NCBI GenBank assembly: GCA_030704615.1
Contig: CM060732.1
Coordinates: 53,487,053-53,551,052 of the forward strand
Direction of reading: 5' to 3'
Source of the DNA: Takakia lepidozioides
Lineage: Eukaryota; Streptophyta; Takakiopsida; Takakiales; Takakiaceae
DNA length: 64,000 nt
Numbering within the stretch: position 1 is the first letter of the stretch; each line of letters begins with the position of its first letter. The translations under genes were made by a program, and so were the position numbers. Of this stretch, positions 22,436 to 33,479 are shown one piece after another. Below the pieces are notes generated by a model. The model was not told where the DNA came from. It made no database searches and saw nothing but the letters and a program-made list of their open reading frames with translations.

Positions 22436-24386
22436 ATGATCCCTCCTACTGCCCATCGATTGCAAAGGCGGACACAAGCAGAACATGACGATGACAGATT
22501 GTGGAAACTAGAGGAAGCGCGAGCAAGAAGACTGGGTCTTCGGAAAATTCTATGTCCATGCAATGCCTGTCATGGTGGGAACTGGCAAACCATTGGCCGG
22601 GCTAAGCGTCATCTGCTTTTGAACTTGCGAGATCCTAACTTACGAGAACTCCCGGTGCATATCTCTGGATTCTCTTCCCTTTGCAGATGCATACTTTGAA
22701 ATTATAAGAAACAGTTCAAATTCCTGGTAGCGGTATTGTTGTAAGGTGTAGAGTATTGTACATGTCCGTTTTCCTATTGCCACGTGCCTGTATAATGGCA
22801 CGTTCCACATCCCACTATTGCAAATGAAAAAACTCCCCATCTTATAGTGGATTGACATGTGGCGTCTGATATGTACTAAGCAGGAAAACTCTGGAGACGA
22901 ACATGAGGGGTTTAGAACGGAAACCAGCCCTGCAGGTGGTCCTGATACCTTGGATCGTAATCTTGACATGCTTAGAATGCTCCGGGAGACATTCGCAACT
23001 ATAGATAATGGGGTGCAAACTGGTGATGCACATGAGGAACCGGGAGATGGAACACAGGGCCAATGGGACACAGATGGAGTGCCAGAGCAGACTGATGGTG
23101 GACTGAAGAGCGATGGTGATCGTGGTGCAGCGAGTGCCTTACGTTTTGAGCACGAGGCATCCAGGGCTTTATATGTAGGGAGTTCTTCCTCTCGATTGTC
23201 TGCTACCTTACTGCTGTTAAATGCTTGTCAAACCCATGGTGTGTCAAACACCTTTGTCGATGAACTCCTTACATTGTTAGGAAGACAACTGTTGCCAGCA
23301 GACAATTGCCTGCCAAAGTCCCACTATGAGGCAAAACAACTCATAATGGAACTCGGGCTTCATTACGAGAGTATACATGCATGTCCGAAAGGCTGTGTGT
23401 TGTTCAGAAGGGAGCTTCAGAATTTGGAGGTTTGTCCAAAATGTCAGGCACGTCGTTATGTGGTGGGTACGAAGACACCAGTACCTCGTAAGGTCCTTCG
23501 ACATTTCCCTATCATTCCAAGGCTGCTTCGAATGTATAAAGCCAAATCCATCTCAGAGTTAATGTCATGGCACTTTAAGAATCGAAGTCTGGATGGCTTG
23601 GTTAGGCACCCAGCAGACAGCAAGGCTTGGGCCCACATTGACCAAAAATGGCCTGAGTTTGCAGCGGACCCCAGAAATCTGCGATTGGGTCTCGCATGGG
23701 ATGGTGTCAATCCTTACAGTGATAAATCAAACAAATGGTCAACTTGGCCTGTCATGTTGGTAAACTATAATCTTCCACCCTGGCTGTGTACTAAGCCATT
23801 TTTCACGATGTTGGCTTTATTGATTCCTGGACCACAATCTGTGGGAAATGACAATGCAGATGTTTATCTGCAGCCCCTTGTGGATGAGCTAAAATTGTTG
23901 TGGGAAGTTGGTGTGGAGGCATTGGATGGAAGTAGCCTAGTGGGGCAACAGTCATTTCGCATGAGGGCCATCTTGATGTGGTCAATCCACGACTTTCCAG
24001 CTTATGGGTTGCTAGCAGGATGCGCACACGGGGGATACAAGGCCTGCCCAGCTTGCGGCCCTAATGTTGATTCCAGGTACTCGAAGGCATGCAAAAAAGT
24101 TTTGTATCTTGGTCATAGGAGATACTTGCCTGCTGTTCATCCCTATAGGAATAACTCGTCCCACTTTAATGGACATGTGGAACATAGAGCAGCTCCTATG
24201 GTGGTCACTGCAAGTGAGCAATTTGACCGGGCTAAAACCAGAGAGTTGTATCTCGCAATGGGAGGGGCTGAGGGGGGAAAACAGGACCCTTCAAAGGAAC
24301 ATGGCATGAAACGGGTCACTGTTTTGAACCAATTGCCATACTGGAAAGACTTACTCATCCGACACACTGGATGTGATGCATTGTGA
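22436..24386 (+). pseudogene. Tnp2 (TNPD-type) transposase of the CACTA element
   Basis: Exon 1 (from 22,436) has CPCNACHGGNWQTIGRAKRHL, the zinc-ligand transposase-associated N-terminal domain. After an intron (about 22.69-22.88 kb) the frame runs 500 residues: an acidic spacer, then LGLHYESIHACPKGCVLFRR, CPKCQARRY, GLAWDGVNPYSDKSNKWSTW, HGGYKACPACG and YLGHRRYLPAVHPYR, in the order known for Tnp2. At about 24,360 the frame breaks within the segment that should read LDVMH-x-EKN. At least two further single-base indels follow before 24,455. The coding part otherwise has few defects, so loss of function is recent. Confidence 0.85.
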
Positions 24387-24429
24387 AAAAAATTGTGTGA
24401 GAATGTGCTGAGAACCATTCTTGGGAGAA

Positions 24430-25235
24430 GGACACAGCCACATCTAGGAAGGATATGGAACTCAATGTCATTCGTGAACACTTGTGGTTGAGACCCCATC
24501 CCTCTCACCCGAACAAGTTGGTGAAGCCTTTGGCCCCATATGTTCTTACTGAAGATGAGAAGGTGTTGTTTTTGGAAACATTGGCTGCAGTAAAGGCCCC
24601 CACAGGTTATGCTGCCACATTCCAGAAACATGTGGCTGACAATAAACTGTCTACAATGAAAACCCATGACTACCATGTAATGATGCAGCAGATTTTACCT
24701 CTTTGCATTCGGGGTATTGGGAAAGGGTCCACGGATGGCAATTATGAGGCTTTCTCGAGTCTTCCGAAAAGTGTGTGCAAAGATCATTAATCCAACTGAG
24801 CTACCGGCCTTAAAAGAAGATGTTGCAATCACTATGTGTCTGCTGGAGAAAGAATTCCCTCCGTCATTTTTTGATATCATGACTCACTTGCTTGTACACC
24901 TTGTGGACGAATTGGAGGTGTGTGGTCCCGTGTCTAGCCGTTGGATGTATCCTATGGAACGGTATATGAAGACATTAAAAGGCTATGTAAGGAATATGAG
25001 CCGACCTGAAGGGAGCATGGCGGAAGGGTATGCTTTGGATGAGGCCCTAGGGTTTCTAACTGAGTATATGGCTGAATTTCATGCTACAAGCCGAAGGGTG
25101 TGGGACTCCAATGAAGACTCAGTTAGTGGGGAGGTGGTTCAAGGATTGGGAAGTGTACGAGTCCTCACCATTCAAGAACGAGACAGTGCACACGAGTATA
25201 TTTTGCACAACAGATTGCATGAAACCATTCCTTGA
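24430..25235 (+). pseudogene. Tnp2 C-terminal part with DUF4218-type domain
   Basis: After the frame break the transposase resumes (KDMELNVIREHLWLRPHP), breaks again near 24,720, and continues as EFPPSFFDIMTHLLVHLVDE, SRWMYPMERYMKTLKGYVRN and RPEGSMAEGYALDEALGF. These are hallmarks of the DUF4218 region that always follows Tnp2 in plant CACTA elements. The stop is at 25,235. Confidence 0.85.
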
Positions 25236-25319
25236 GTAAGTATGTGCTTATCATATCCTGTGTGTTTCATTTCTGCCAATGGTATAAGCTGTAATCCTAA
25301 CTAAATTTGCAATTCTCAT

Positions 25320-26240
25320 TTGGACAGGGCCTATGAAGAGGAGATGCACTCATAGAAGCATCCCGCACTGAGTTCAGAACAACATTCCTTTGTGGACAAG
25401 ACCAAGACACACCACAATGGAGAAATTCCATACCCAACAGATATGCGCTTACTAGCTCCATTCCATGAATGGATTGAAGGTGCTGTCCAACGCAAGGTGA
25501 GTTCAGGTGAGTCCTGATTTGGACATATGCCATTTATGTATACCACCAGCAGTACAGTCCTTGGGCTTCAAGTCCATGTATGCTACGGCAATCACTTTCG
25601 AGCAATACGTGATGGGACTGGCGCCACAGACAGGGTGACATTTGATTCTGGAGTTGCTCAAGTATTCCATCAGGAAAGCGAAAACAGAGCATGTATGTCC
25701 AAACGAGTGTTATCCCAATTGGAATATGTGGGTGTTGTAACAGAAATAATTCAACTGGATTACGGAATTCTTCACCCAATTCTGTTCTTGTGTAGATGGG
25801 CGAGGTCACACATGGGTGGCCGGAATGCCACCATGAAACGAGATGATTATGGCTTTCTCTTGGTTGACTTCAGTCGCATGTTACCTCGGATGGAGCAGCC
25901 CTGGACATTCCCTAGTCAGGTGGAGCAAGTTTTTTTCTCGGATGAAAAAAGTTCACGAGGGAACTGGAAGGTGGTCCTTCACAAGGACCCTCGATTCCGA
26001 CGAGTGGCTCACGATATTACAGAAGTGGCACTGGGTGAGGGAGACACTTATGTAGGCATGGTGCCTCCTGAAATTCCTCATAACATCATGACTGAGCTTG
26101 TTGTTTGTGTTCCTTTGAGTGAGGCAGATGAATTGGCCATTGCCAACTTGAATGCACTTGTGTGTTGGTTTCTGCTATTGCATGTATTTTTCCAGGGTTT
26201 AGACTTGATACAAAATGGTACCTTGCATGGGTGGGAGTGA
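25320..26240 (+). pseudogene. DUF4216-type C-terminal region of the CACTA transposase gene
   Basis: The open frame from 25,527 holds LQVHVCYGNHFRAIRDGTG, LFLCRWARSHMGG, MKRDDYGFLLVDFSR, PWTFPSQVEQVFF and GNWKVVLHKDPRF. The DUF4216 domain in Tnp2 genes has this layout (C-x-W ... D-x-G ... PF-x-x-x-QV-x-QVF ... W-x-VV). The stretch 25,236-25,526 is probably an intron with a small exon. Confidence 0.75.
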
Positions 26241-26269
26241 CTGAGCTGTTGGGGTGGGCAAAATTCTGA

Positions 26270-26700
26270 CAAAACACACTTTCATTTGTGACAGTGAACC
26301 CTAAACAGTCATGGAGTGTGGCCTGCATACTTTTCTGACCCTAGTCAATGGTGGGCCAATTGTGGCAAAAAGGTGAATGCATGTTGGATTATAGAGAGTA
26401 GCAGATGCAAATTGAGCATAGGAACTAGTGTGAGAAGTGAGTTGGGTGTTTCCTAGAACAAATGTAGGCTGTTATTGTCAGTTGCTACCAGCAAGGCAAA
26501 GATGTATGCATGATTTGTGAGAGGCATGGATAGCTGAAGGAGCAGGGATAGAGCGTGGGTCCAGATTCATCCAAGAGGGCCACATTTCAAGCACAACATT
26601 GCCTATGATTCCTTGTGGAAGGATAGCTACAAGAAACCTGCATGGGTAGATGGTCAACTGGAAGCCGCAGCAGCGACACAATTGGTAAAATCAGGCGATG
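26270..26700 (+). pseudogene. OSB-like PDF-motif fragment next to the transposase
   Basis: A degraded WW motif at about 26,325-26,370 is followed by an intron-like stretch and then SLWKDSYKKPAWVDGQLEAA at about 26,605-26,670. Here the PDF core is HFKH. The order matches the copies at 33.5-34.26 kb. It begins within 50 bp of the last transposase stop on the same strand. Confidence 0.6.
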
Positions 26701-26879
26701 AGGGCACCTTCTTCAACACATTTCACCCTGTTTTCCCCCTTATCAGAATCAGCCCTAAATTTCCATGTTGAATATGCAAGTTAGCTGGTTGAGTGAATCT
26801 TTGATATTGAAGTGACTTTGACATGATACTGCCAATGTGACAACATGAAAGTATCCAAAAACAGTACAAGAGATGAGGA

Positions 26880-27660
26880 GAAGGTGTGGAATGAATACTT
26901 TTCTGATCCAGTCAATGGTGGGACAACCGAGGCAAAAAGGTGAATGCCTGGCAGATTACCAGATGTCATTTTGAACACTGCCCTGGTGGAAATATATGCC
27001 AAATGTTGGTGCATCGAGGATGCCAAGGGAGTGTTCAACACTATGGCTAAACGAGATGTGGTGTCGTGGAGTGCGATGCTTGCAGGGGCATGGGATGGAG
27101 GCTTTGGAGACCTATGAGCAAATGATGAGGGAAGGGTGAAGCCCGACCACATAACATTTGTGTGTGTTGGCAGTGAGTGTGGGAGCCTGGCAGCCCTGGA
27201 AAAGGGCAAAGAGATCCATCGTGACAATTTGCAATTGTACCAGATGTCATCCTGAACATGACTGCTCTGGTGGACACATGTATGCCCAATGTGGGAGCAT
27301 TGAGGATGCGAAAGGAGTGTTCAACACTATGGCTGAACAAGATTGTGCGTTTGCAGTGCGTGTGCAAGTCTGGCAGCCCTGCAAAAGGGCAAAGTGGTGC
27401 ATGGTTGCATCACCAAAGCTGGGAATTGTAACAGATGCGATTTTGAACAATGCCCTCATGGACATGTATGCCAAATATATGTGAGAGCATTGAGGATGCG
27501 GAGGGAGTGTTCAACACTATGGCTGAACAAGATGTGGTGTCGTGGAGCGCGATGCTTGCAGGATGTGCACAGCAGTGAAGTGGGATGGAGCCTTTGGAGA
27601 CCTATCATGACCAAATGATGGGGGAAGGGATGAAGCCCGACCACAACACATTTGTGTGCG
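26880..27660 (+). pseudogene. OSB exon joined directly to PPR repeats
   Basis: NEYFSDP (OSB) at about 26,890 runs, after the splice-like GGTGAATGCC, into PDVILNTALVEIYAKC and VFNTMAKRDVVSWSAMLAG (PPR L and S repeats), followed by degenerate PPR copies in changing frames (ALVDMYAK, VFNTMAEQD). The join between an OSB exon and PPR repeats in one orientation recurs at 6.3, 32.3-33.5 and 44.5 kb, so it is a feature of the amplified unit. Confidence 0.65.
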
Positions 27661-29400
27661 TTTGCAGTGCGTGTGCAAGCTTGGCAGCTCTGGAAAAGGG
27701 AAGAGGTCCATGGTTTCATTGTCAAAGCTGGAATTGTATTTGACGTGATTATGAACAATGCCCTCGTGGACATGTATGCCAAATGTGGGAGCATCAAGGG
27801 CAAGCCTGCCAGCTCTGGAAAAGGGAAGATCGGGTCCATGGTTTCATTTTCAAAGCTTGCATTGTACCTGATTGTGATTATGGACAATGCCCTCGTGGAC
27901 ATGTATGCCAAATGTGTTAGCATGAAGGGCAAGCCTGGCAGCTCTGGAAAAGGGAAGATTAGGTCCATGCTTTAGGGATACCAAATGTGGGAGCATCAAG
28001 GGCAAGCCTGCCAGCTTTGGAAAAGGGAAGATCAAGTCCGTGGTTTCATTGTCTAAGCTGGAATTGTACCTGATTGTGATTCTGGACAATGCCCTTGTGG
28101 ACATGTATGCCAAATGTGGGAGCATGAAGGGCAAGCCTGCCAGCTCTGGGAAAGGGAAGATCAGGTCTATGGTTTCATTGTCAAAGCTTGCATTGTACGT
28201 GATTGTGATTCTGGACAATGCCCTCGTGGACATGTATGCCAAATGTGGGAGCATGAAGGGCAAGCCTGGCAGCTCTGGAAAATGGAAGATCAGGTCTATG
28301 GTTTCATTGTCAAAGCTTGCATTGTACGTGATTGTGATTCTGGACAATGCCCTCGTGGACATGTATGCCAAACGTGGGAGCATCAATGGCAAGCCTGCCA
28401 GCTCTGGAAAAGGTTCTGCTCAGGTCCATGGTTTCATTGTCAAAGCTGGAATTGTACCTGATTGTGATTCTGGACAATGCCCTTGTGGACATGTATGCCA
28501 AATGTGGGAGCATCAAGGGCAAGCCTGCCAGCTCTGGAAAAAGGAAGAGGTCCATGGTTTCATTGTCAAAGCTGGAATTGTACCTGATGTGATTCTGGAC
28601 AATGCCCTCGTGGACATGTATGCCAAATGTGGGAGCATGAAGGGCAAGCCTGCCAGCTCTGGAAAAGGGAAGAGGTCCATGGTTTCATTGTCAAAGGTGG
28701 AATTGTACCTGATGTGATTCTGAACAATGCCCTCGTGGTCATGTACGCCAAATGTGGGAGCATCAAGGGCAAGCCTGGCAGCTCTGGAAAATGGAAGATC
28801 AGGTCTATGGTTTCATTGTCAAAGCTTGCATTGTACGTGATTGTGATTCCGGACAATGCCCTCGTGGACATGTATGCCAAACGTGGGAGCATCAATGGCA
28901 AGCCTGCCAGCTCTGGAAAAGGTTCCGATCAGGTCCATGGTTTCATTGTACCTGACAGTGATTCTGGACAATGCCCTCGTGGACATGTATGCCAATCGTA
29001 TGCCAAATGTGGGAGCATCAAGGGCAAGCCTGCCAGCTCTGGAAAAGGGAAGAGGTCCATGGTTTCATTGTCAAAGCTGGAATTATACCTGATGTGATTC
29101 TGGACAATGCCCTCGTGGACATGTATGCCAAATGTGTCAGCATGAAGGGCAAGCCTGGCAGCTCTGGAAAAGGGAAGAGGTCCATGGTTTCATTGTCAAA
29201 GGTGGAATTGTACCTGATGTGATTCTGAACAATGCCCTCGTGGACATGTACGCCAGATGTGGGAGCATCAAGGGCAAGCTTGCCAGCTCTGGAAAAGGGA
29301 AGATCAGGTCCATGGTTTCATTGTCAAAGCTGGAATTGTACCTGATTGTGATTCTGGACAGTGCCCTCGTGGACATGTATGCCAAATGTGGGAGCATCAA
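27660..29400 (+). repeat. PPR-derived minisatellite, about 13 units of 115-136 bp
   Basis: GACATGTATGCCAAA-type anchors occur at 27,768, 27,898, 28,100, 28,229, 28,358, 28,488, 28,613, 28,738 (GTC variant), 28,867, 28,982, 29,118, 29,243 and 29,372, mostly 125 or 129 bp apart. Each unit encodes one PPR-like segment (VHGFIVKAGIVPD, then NALVDMYAKCGSI). In the 129-bp units a second frame stays open and reads SMVSLSKLELYLIVILDNAL and GKPASSGKGK, giving a 225-codon frame at 28,040-28,717 that is not a PPR protein. I treat that frame as a by-product of the repeat length. Confidence 0.88.
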
Positions 29401-29640
29401 GGATGCGAAGGCAGTTTTCCAACACTATGGCTCTTGGAGTGATTTTGACAAAGGGAGTGTTCAACACTATGGCTGAACGAGATGTGGTGTCGTGGAGTGC
29501 GATGCTTGTAGGGTATGCACAACAAGGACGTGGGATGGAGGCTTTGGAGACCTATGAGCAAATGATGGGGGAAGGGGTTCAGCCCGGCCACATCATGTTT
29601 GTGTGCATTGCAGGCCTGGCAGCGCTGATTTAAATCAGGC
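29400..29640 (+). pseudogene. PPR repeat fragment
   Basis: Reads [20 protein letters not shown], then QQGRGMEALETYEQMMGEG and HIMFVCIAGLAAL, a normal PPR S repeat followed by the start of the next repeat. It ends at a stop. Nearly identical sequence is at 44.84-45.0 kb. Confidence 0.75.
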
Positions 29641-29789
29641 ACCTCAACCATGACCACAGCTTCTAAAAGAGGATCAAGAGAGGGAGTCCATAATGCCTCT
29701 TCTAGCTCTTCTGGGCATGTGAAGATGCTTTGTGAGGCACGCAGACTGAAAGAGGCTCTACAACCTTTAAACCAAGGAGCATTTCAGTA

Positions 29790-30172
29790 GATTCAGATAT
29801 GTATGTCTGTCTCTTGCTTAAGTGCATCAAATTGAAGGGTCTGGAAGCTGGAAAGCAGGTGCACACTTACATTATCCAAAGTGGATTCATGCCAAGTGTT
29901 TTTCTCCTCAACACCCTTGTGAACATGTATGTTAAGTGCAGGAGCATCATGAATGCACACCGAGTGTTCAACGGAATGCCTCGATGAACTTTGATCACGT
30001 TGAATATAATGTTGGCACGATTTAACATGGGTGTGGTAGGAATGCTTTGGAGACCTATGAGCAACTGCATGTATGCCAAATGTGGGTGCATCGAGGATGC
30101 AAAGGAAGTGTTCGACAGTATGGCTGAACGAGATGTGGTGTCATGGAATGCGATGATTGCAGAATATGCACA
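29790..30172 (+). pseudogene. PPR fragment cut by a CACTA terminus
   Basis: LLLKCIKLKGLEAGKQVHTY and FLLNTLVNMYVKCRSI form an N-terminal-type PPR segment. After a break, [15 protein letters not shown] and [13 protein letters not shown] follow. The reading stops in the middle of a repeat where CACTAC begins at 30,173. Confidence 0.75.
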
Positions 30173-30480
30173 CACTACAACAGATTGCGGCTTTTACGAC
30201 TCCCATGGGTGCGCAGTCATGACAGATTTGTGGCAGAAATGCCATTTGCAGTCGTAAAATGCTTTTGAAGTCATAATGCAGGTTTGGGGAAGGCGTATAT
30301 GCGACTGCATGGCTCCGGACTCTGCGGAACACAGGTCAAACATGTTTGACCACGAATATTGGCATGGCAGATATGACTACCAGTCACGGTCATGGCTACA
30401 CTAGAATGACGTGTGTATATTGCTAGAAAGACATATGACTTCATGACTCTCACTCTAATGCATTCTGCCAGATCATCACA
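30173..30480 (+). repeat. CACTA-type terminus with subterminal repeats
   Basis: CACTACAACAGATTGCGG at 30,173 is followed by repeated ACGACT/AGTCGT/GTCATGAC words in both orientations. It interrupts a PPR repeat. No matching inverted end is visible to the right, so this may be one end of a broken element. Confidence 0.5.
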
Positions 30481-30599
30481 TGGATGAATCACTACATGAT
30501 TGCACATGGCAACACATGCTTTTCTGGTTATATATATAATATATGAGTATTTATATTTTGAAAAAACGGAGACTCTGACCACTAGAATCAATTTTTTTT

Positions 30600-30815
30600 T
30601 TTTTAAAAACACATCGGCTGGTAAGTGCACAGTGTGTCGCCCTGGTGGTTTGGGGTTTCAAACCGCTGCCTTATCCCGTGTGTGGGATTGTTGTGACAGT
30701 ATGTCTGGGCGTTGATCGTCCTGTACGTCTTATGGCCCATAAATGAAGGCGGGGTGAATTTTCCCCCTCCTCAAAGACCTGTGGTTTCCTTTAAGAAAAG
30801 AAAAAAAAAAAAAAA
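30600..30815 (+). repeat. SINE, copy d, with tRNA-like promoter boxes
   Basis: After a poly(T)/A-rich junction, CGGCTGGTAAGTGCAC (A-box-like) and GGGTTTCAAACC (B-box-like) are spaced as in a tRNA-derived RNA polymerase III promoter. The body ends TTTCCTTTAAGAAAAG with an A-run at 30,795-30,815. The reverse-oriented copy at 45.87-46.11 kb matches over the full length. Confidence 0.65.
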
Positions 30816-31139
30816 ATCAAAGAGGGGTTTTTAGGGTTTACAAAAAGGTTAAAAAACTTAAAAAGTTGCCCATCACGGTAGCGTGACAGACTTAGAGCGA
30901 GCGGGAGGGAGAGAGAGAGAGAGGGTTGGGACTTAGAGAGAGCGAGCGGAGAGAGGGCAAACATGCATGGGAGGCCCGCAGTTGGATCAACCTTCGCATT
31001 TGGAGCAAGCATCCCTAGAAACGCTACGGTATGTGTACGAGGAGGTTTCGGCTGGGAGCCCGTCGTTCTTGGGAGAGTCAGCTTCGTCTTAGCACGCCGT
31101 GTTTCAATCTCTACCCGCTCGGCCCTGATTTTACAGCAC
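30816..31139. other. Purine-rich non-coding stretch
   Basis: The sequence AAGGTTAAAAA...AAAAGTTG at about 30,846-30,870, followed by GAGA-rich sequence, also occurs before the PPR/OSB copy at 44.1 kb. It may be the 5' flank of the original OSB/PPR unit. No gene called. Confidence 0.4.
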
Positions 31140-32010
31140 GGAGCAGAGCTGGCATGAGTTTCTAAAAGATCCTTCACGATGGTGGGACAACCGCAATCGC
31201 AAGGTGTGGCTTTTTCTTAATGTACGATGTGTGAAGAAGTTTGTCCATCCTGCAAATGTGGGTTGTTGGCTCCTGTTAGTACCATGATTTGGTATTCTTC
31301 CTGATGTTTACAAGGTTCTTGGGAGAGTTAGCTTGGTCTTAGCAGGCCGTGTTTCAATCTCTGCCCACTCAGCTGCACCGTGGTGGTTCTCACTGACCAA
31401 TCCGACATTACCTGACCACAGAAACAAGCAGCACTTTGAAGAGGTCCTCTTGGGTTCATGGTCAGTCAAATCCTCCATGGGCCATGACACAAGGTCGAGG
31501 ACAATGTGGTGAGGGCACCTTCTTCTTCGACCTATTTCAGCCTGTTTTGCCCTCTCATCAGACTCGGCCCTTTATTTGCAGCACGGAGTACAGTTGGCAT
31601 GAGATTTTTAAAGATCCTTCACGATGGTGCGACAACCGCAATGGCAAGGTGTGGCTTTTCCTTAATGTACGATGTGAAGAAGTTTGTCCATCCTGCAAAT
31701 GTGGGCTGTTGGCTCCTGTTAGTACCATGATTTGGTATTCTTCCTGATGTTTCAAGGTTCTTGGGAGAGTCGGCTTGGTCTTAGCAGGCCGTGTTTCAAT
31801 CTCTGCCTGCTCATCTGCACCGTGCTGGTTCTCACAGACCAATCCGACATTACCTGACTACAAGACACAAGCAGCACACACAAGAGGTCCTTTTGGGTTG
31901 ATGGTCGGTCAAATCCTCTATGGGTTCTTCTTCGACCTATTTCAGCCTGTTTTGCCCTCTCATCAGACTCGGCCTTGAGATGCATATTGAATTATGTAAG
32001 TTAGCTCGTT
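31140..32010 (+). pseudogene. OSB-like exon copies in direct repeat
   Basis: DPSRWWDNRNRKVWLFLNV at about 31,170-31,225 and WHEIFKDPSRWCDNRNGKV at about 31,598-31,650 are two copies of the OSB PDF-motif first half, about 430 bp apart. Each is followed by the same trailing sequence (EEVCPSCKCGLLAPVS in the second). Frames are broken between them. The trailing segment is the one amplified as the 134-bp array at 7.8-8.3 kb. Confidence 0.6.
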
Positions 32011-32039
32011 GCTCATTGATAAGTAGGGTTGGGGGTGTT

Positions 32040-32260
32040 TGCTGGAATGATTGTTGTATGCATGATTTTGTGCAGAGGCATAGATAGCTGAAGGAGCAGG
32101 GATAGAGTGTGGAAGAGGGCCAGATTTCAAGCTCCAGATTATCTATGATTCCCTATGGAAGGATAGATACAAGAAACCTGCATGGGTAGATGGTCAATTG
32201 GAAGCCGCAGCAGCAAGCAGCACAATTGATACAATCAAGCACTGCTAATGAAGGCACCTT
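32040..32260 (+). pseudogene. OSB PDF-motif second exon
   Basis: In one frame: PDFK, then YDSLWKDRYKKPAWVDGQLE, ending in an Ala-rich tail. This is the best second-exon copy in the window. OSB proteins bind single-stranded organellar DNA, and the PDF motif is their signature. There is no upstream OB-fold domain nearby. Confidence 0.7.
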
Positions 32261-32399
32261 CTGAAAACACATTTCACCCTATTTTCCCCTCTTATCAGAA
32301 TCGGCCCTAAATTTTCATGTTCAATTCTGCAAGTTAGCTGGTTGAGTGAATCTAGTTGGAGTGACTTTGACATGATACTGCCAATGTGACAAGAGTATG

Positions 32400-33475
32400 C
32401 ATTGAACCCATTGGTAGCGGGATATTGGGATATCTCTTGGCCATGTGCCATCGTCAAAGCTGAAACTGTACTAGTTGTCATTCTGACCACTGCCCTAGTG
32501 GACATGTATGCCAAATGTGGGTGCAGCAAGCCTGATGCAAAGGGAGAGTTCGACAACATGGCTAAATGAGATGTGGTGTTGTGGACTGCCATGATTGTAA
32601 GGGTTGTGTAGCATAGGTGTGGGAGTAAGGCTTTGGAAACCTAAGAACAAATGATGTGGGAAAGGATGAAGCCAAACCAGGTCATGTTCATTTGTGTTTG
32701 TTAATATACATATGCGAGCCTAGCAGCCCTGGGAAGGGGCCAAGAGGTTCATGGTGACATCATCAAAGCTGGAATTGTACCTGATGTCATTCTGAACATT
32801 CCCTGGTGTACATGTATGTCAAATGCGAGCCTGGTAGCCCTGGAAAGGACGCAAAGGTCCATTATCAAATCTAGAATTGTACCACTAGATGTCACTCTAA
32901 ACACTGCCTTGGTGGATATGTATGTCAAATGCACGCGTGGCAGCCCTGAAAAAGGGTACAGAGGTCCACGGTGATATTGTCAAAGCTGGTATTGTATTGT
33001 ATTGATGTGATTCTGAACGTTGCCGTAGTGGACATGTATGCCAAGGTTGCAGGGTGCAACTACAAGGACACATGGTAGTTCTGATAATATGGCTGAATGA
33101 GATGTGGTACCAGCCTAGCCCATAATTGCACTTACCTAGAGTAGGCAATGAGTGAAGACGGGGTTTGTGATGTTGATCGTCCAAGCTGGGAATTAAACAA
33201 ATGTTGTTCTGAACTATGCCCTTGTGGACTTGTATGCCAAATTGGGGTGCATGGAGGATGATGATCCCAGGATATGCACAACAGCGGCACGGGATGGAGG
33301 CCCTTTGGAGAGGTCTATGAGCAAGTGGTGTGGGAAGGGATACTGCAGCGCAACCACATTGCGTTTGTTACATTTGCAACATGTGTGCAAGCCTGGCAGC
33401 CCTGCAAAATAGCAAAGAGGTTCGTGGTGGAATTGTACTAGATGTCGATCTGAACTTTGACATGATGCCAATGTG
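32400..33475 (+). pseudogene. Degenerate PPR repeats
   Basis: Repeated, heavily decayed copies of the IIKAGIVPDVILN and LVDMYVKC segments at about 32,755-32,810, 32,870-32,935 and 33,160-33,240. Stops occur in every unit. The order corresponds to the minus-strand PPR piece inside the CACTA at 5.9-6.3 kb. Confidence 0.6.
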
Positions 33476-33479
33476 ACAA

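Larger units (their letters stand above)
12986..26300. mobile_element. Coding CACTA element with TNPA-like and Tnp2 genes (right end not found)
   Basis: The left terminus is CACTAATACCGAAACCG at 12,986 with TGG (minus strand) as candidate target duplication, followed by subterminal repeats such as CTCACACATTTTGGTGTGA. Inside lie a minus-strand TNPA-like gene (22.4 to 13.9 kb) and a plus-strand Tnp2 transposase gene (22.4 to 26.2 kb), the two-gene set of an autonomous En/Spm-type element. Frameshifts in Tnp2 make it inactive. I could not find an inverted TAGTG end to the right, so the 26,300 boundary is only the end of recognisable transposase sequence. Confidence 0.65.

Noticed and set aside
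22640-23071. Minus-strand frame opposite the Tnp2 N-terminus
   Set aside because: Overlaps an intron and exon of Tnp2; no domain.
28040-28717. 225-codon frame over the PPR minisatellite
   Set aside because: It stays open only because several units are 129 bp; the PPR meaning is in another frame.
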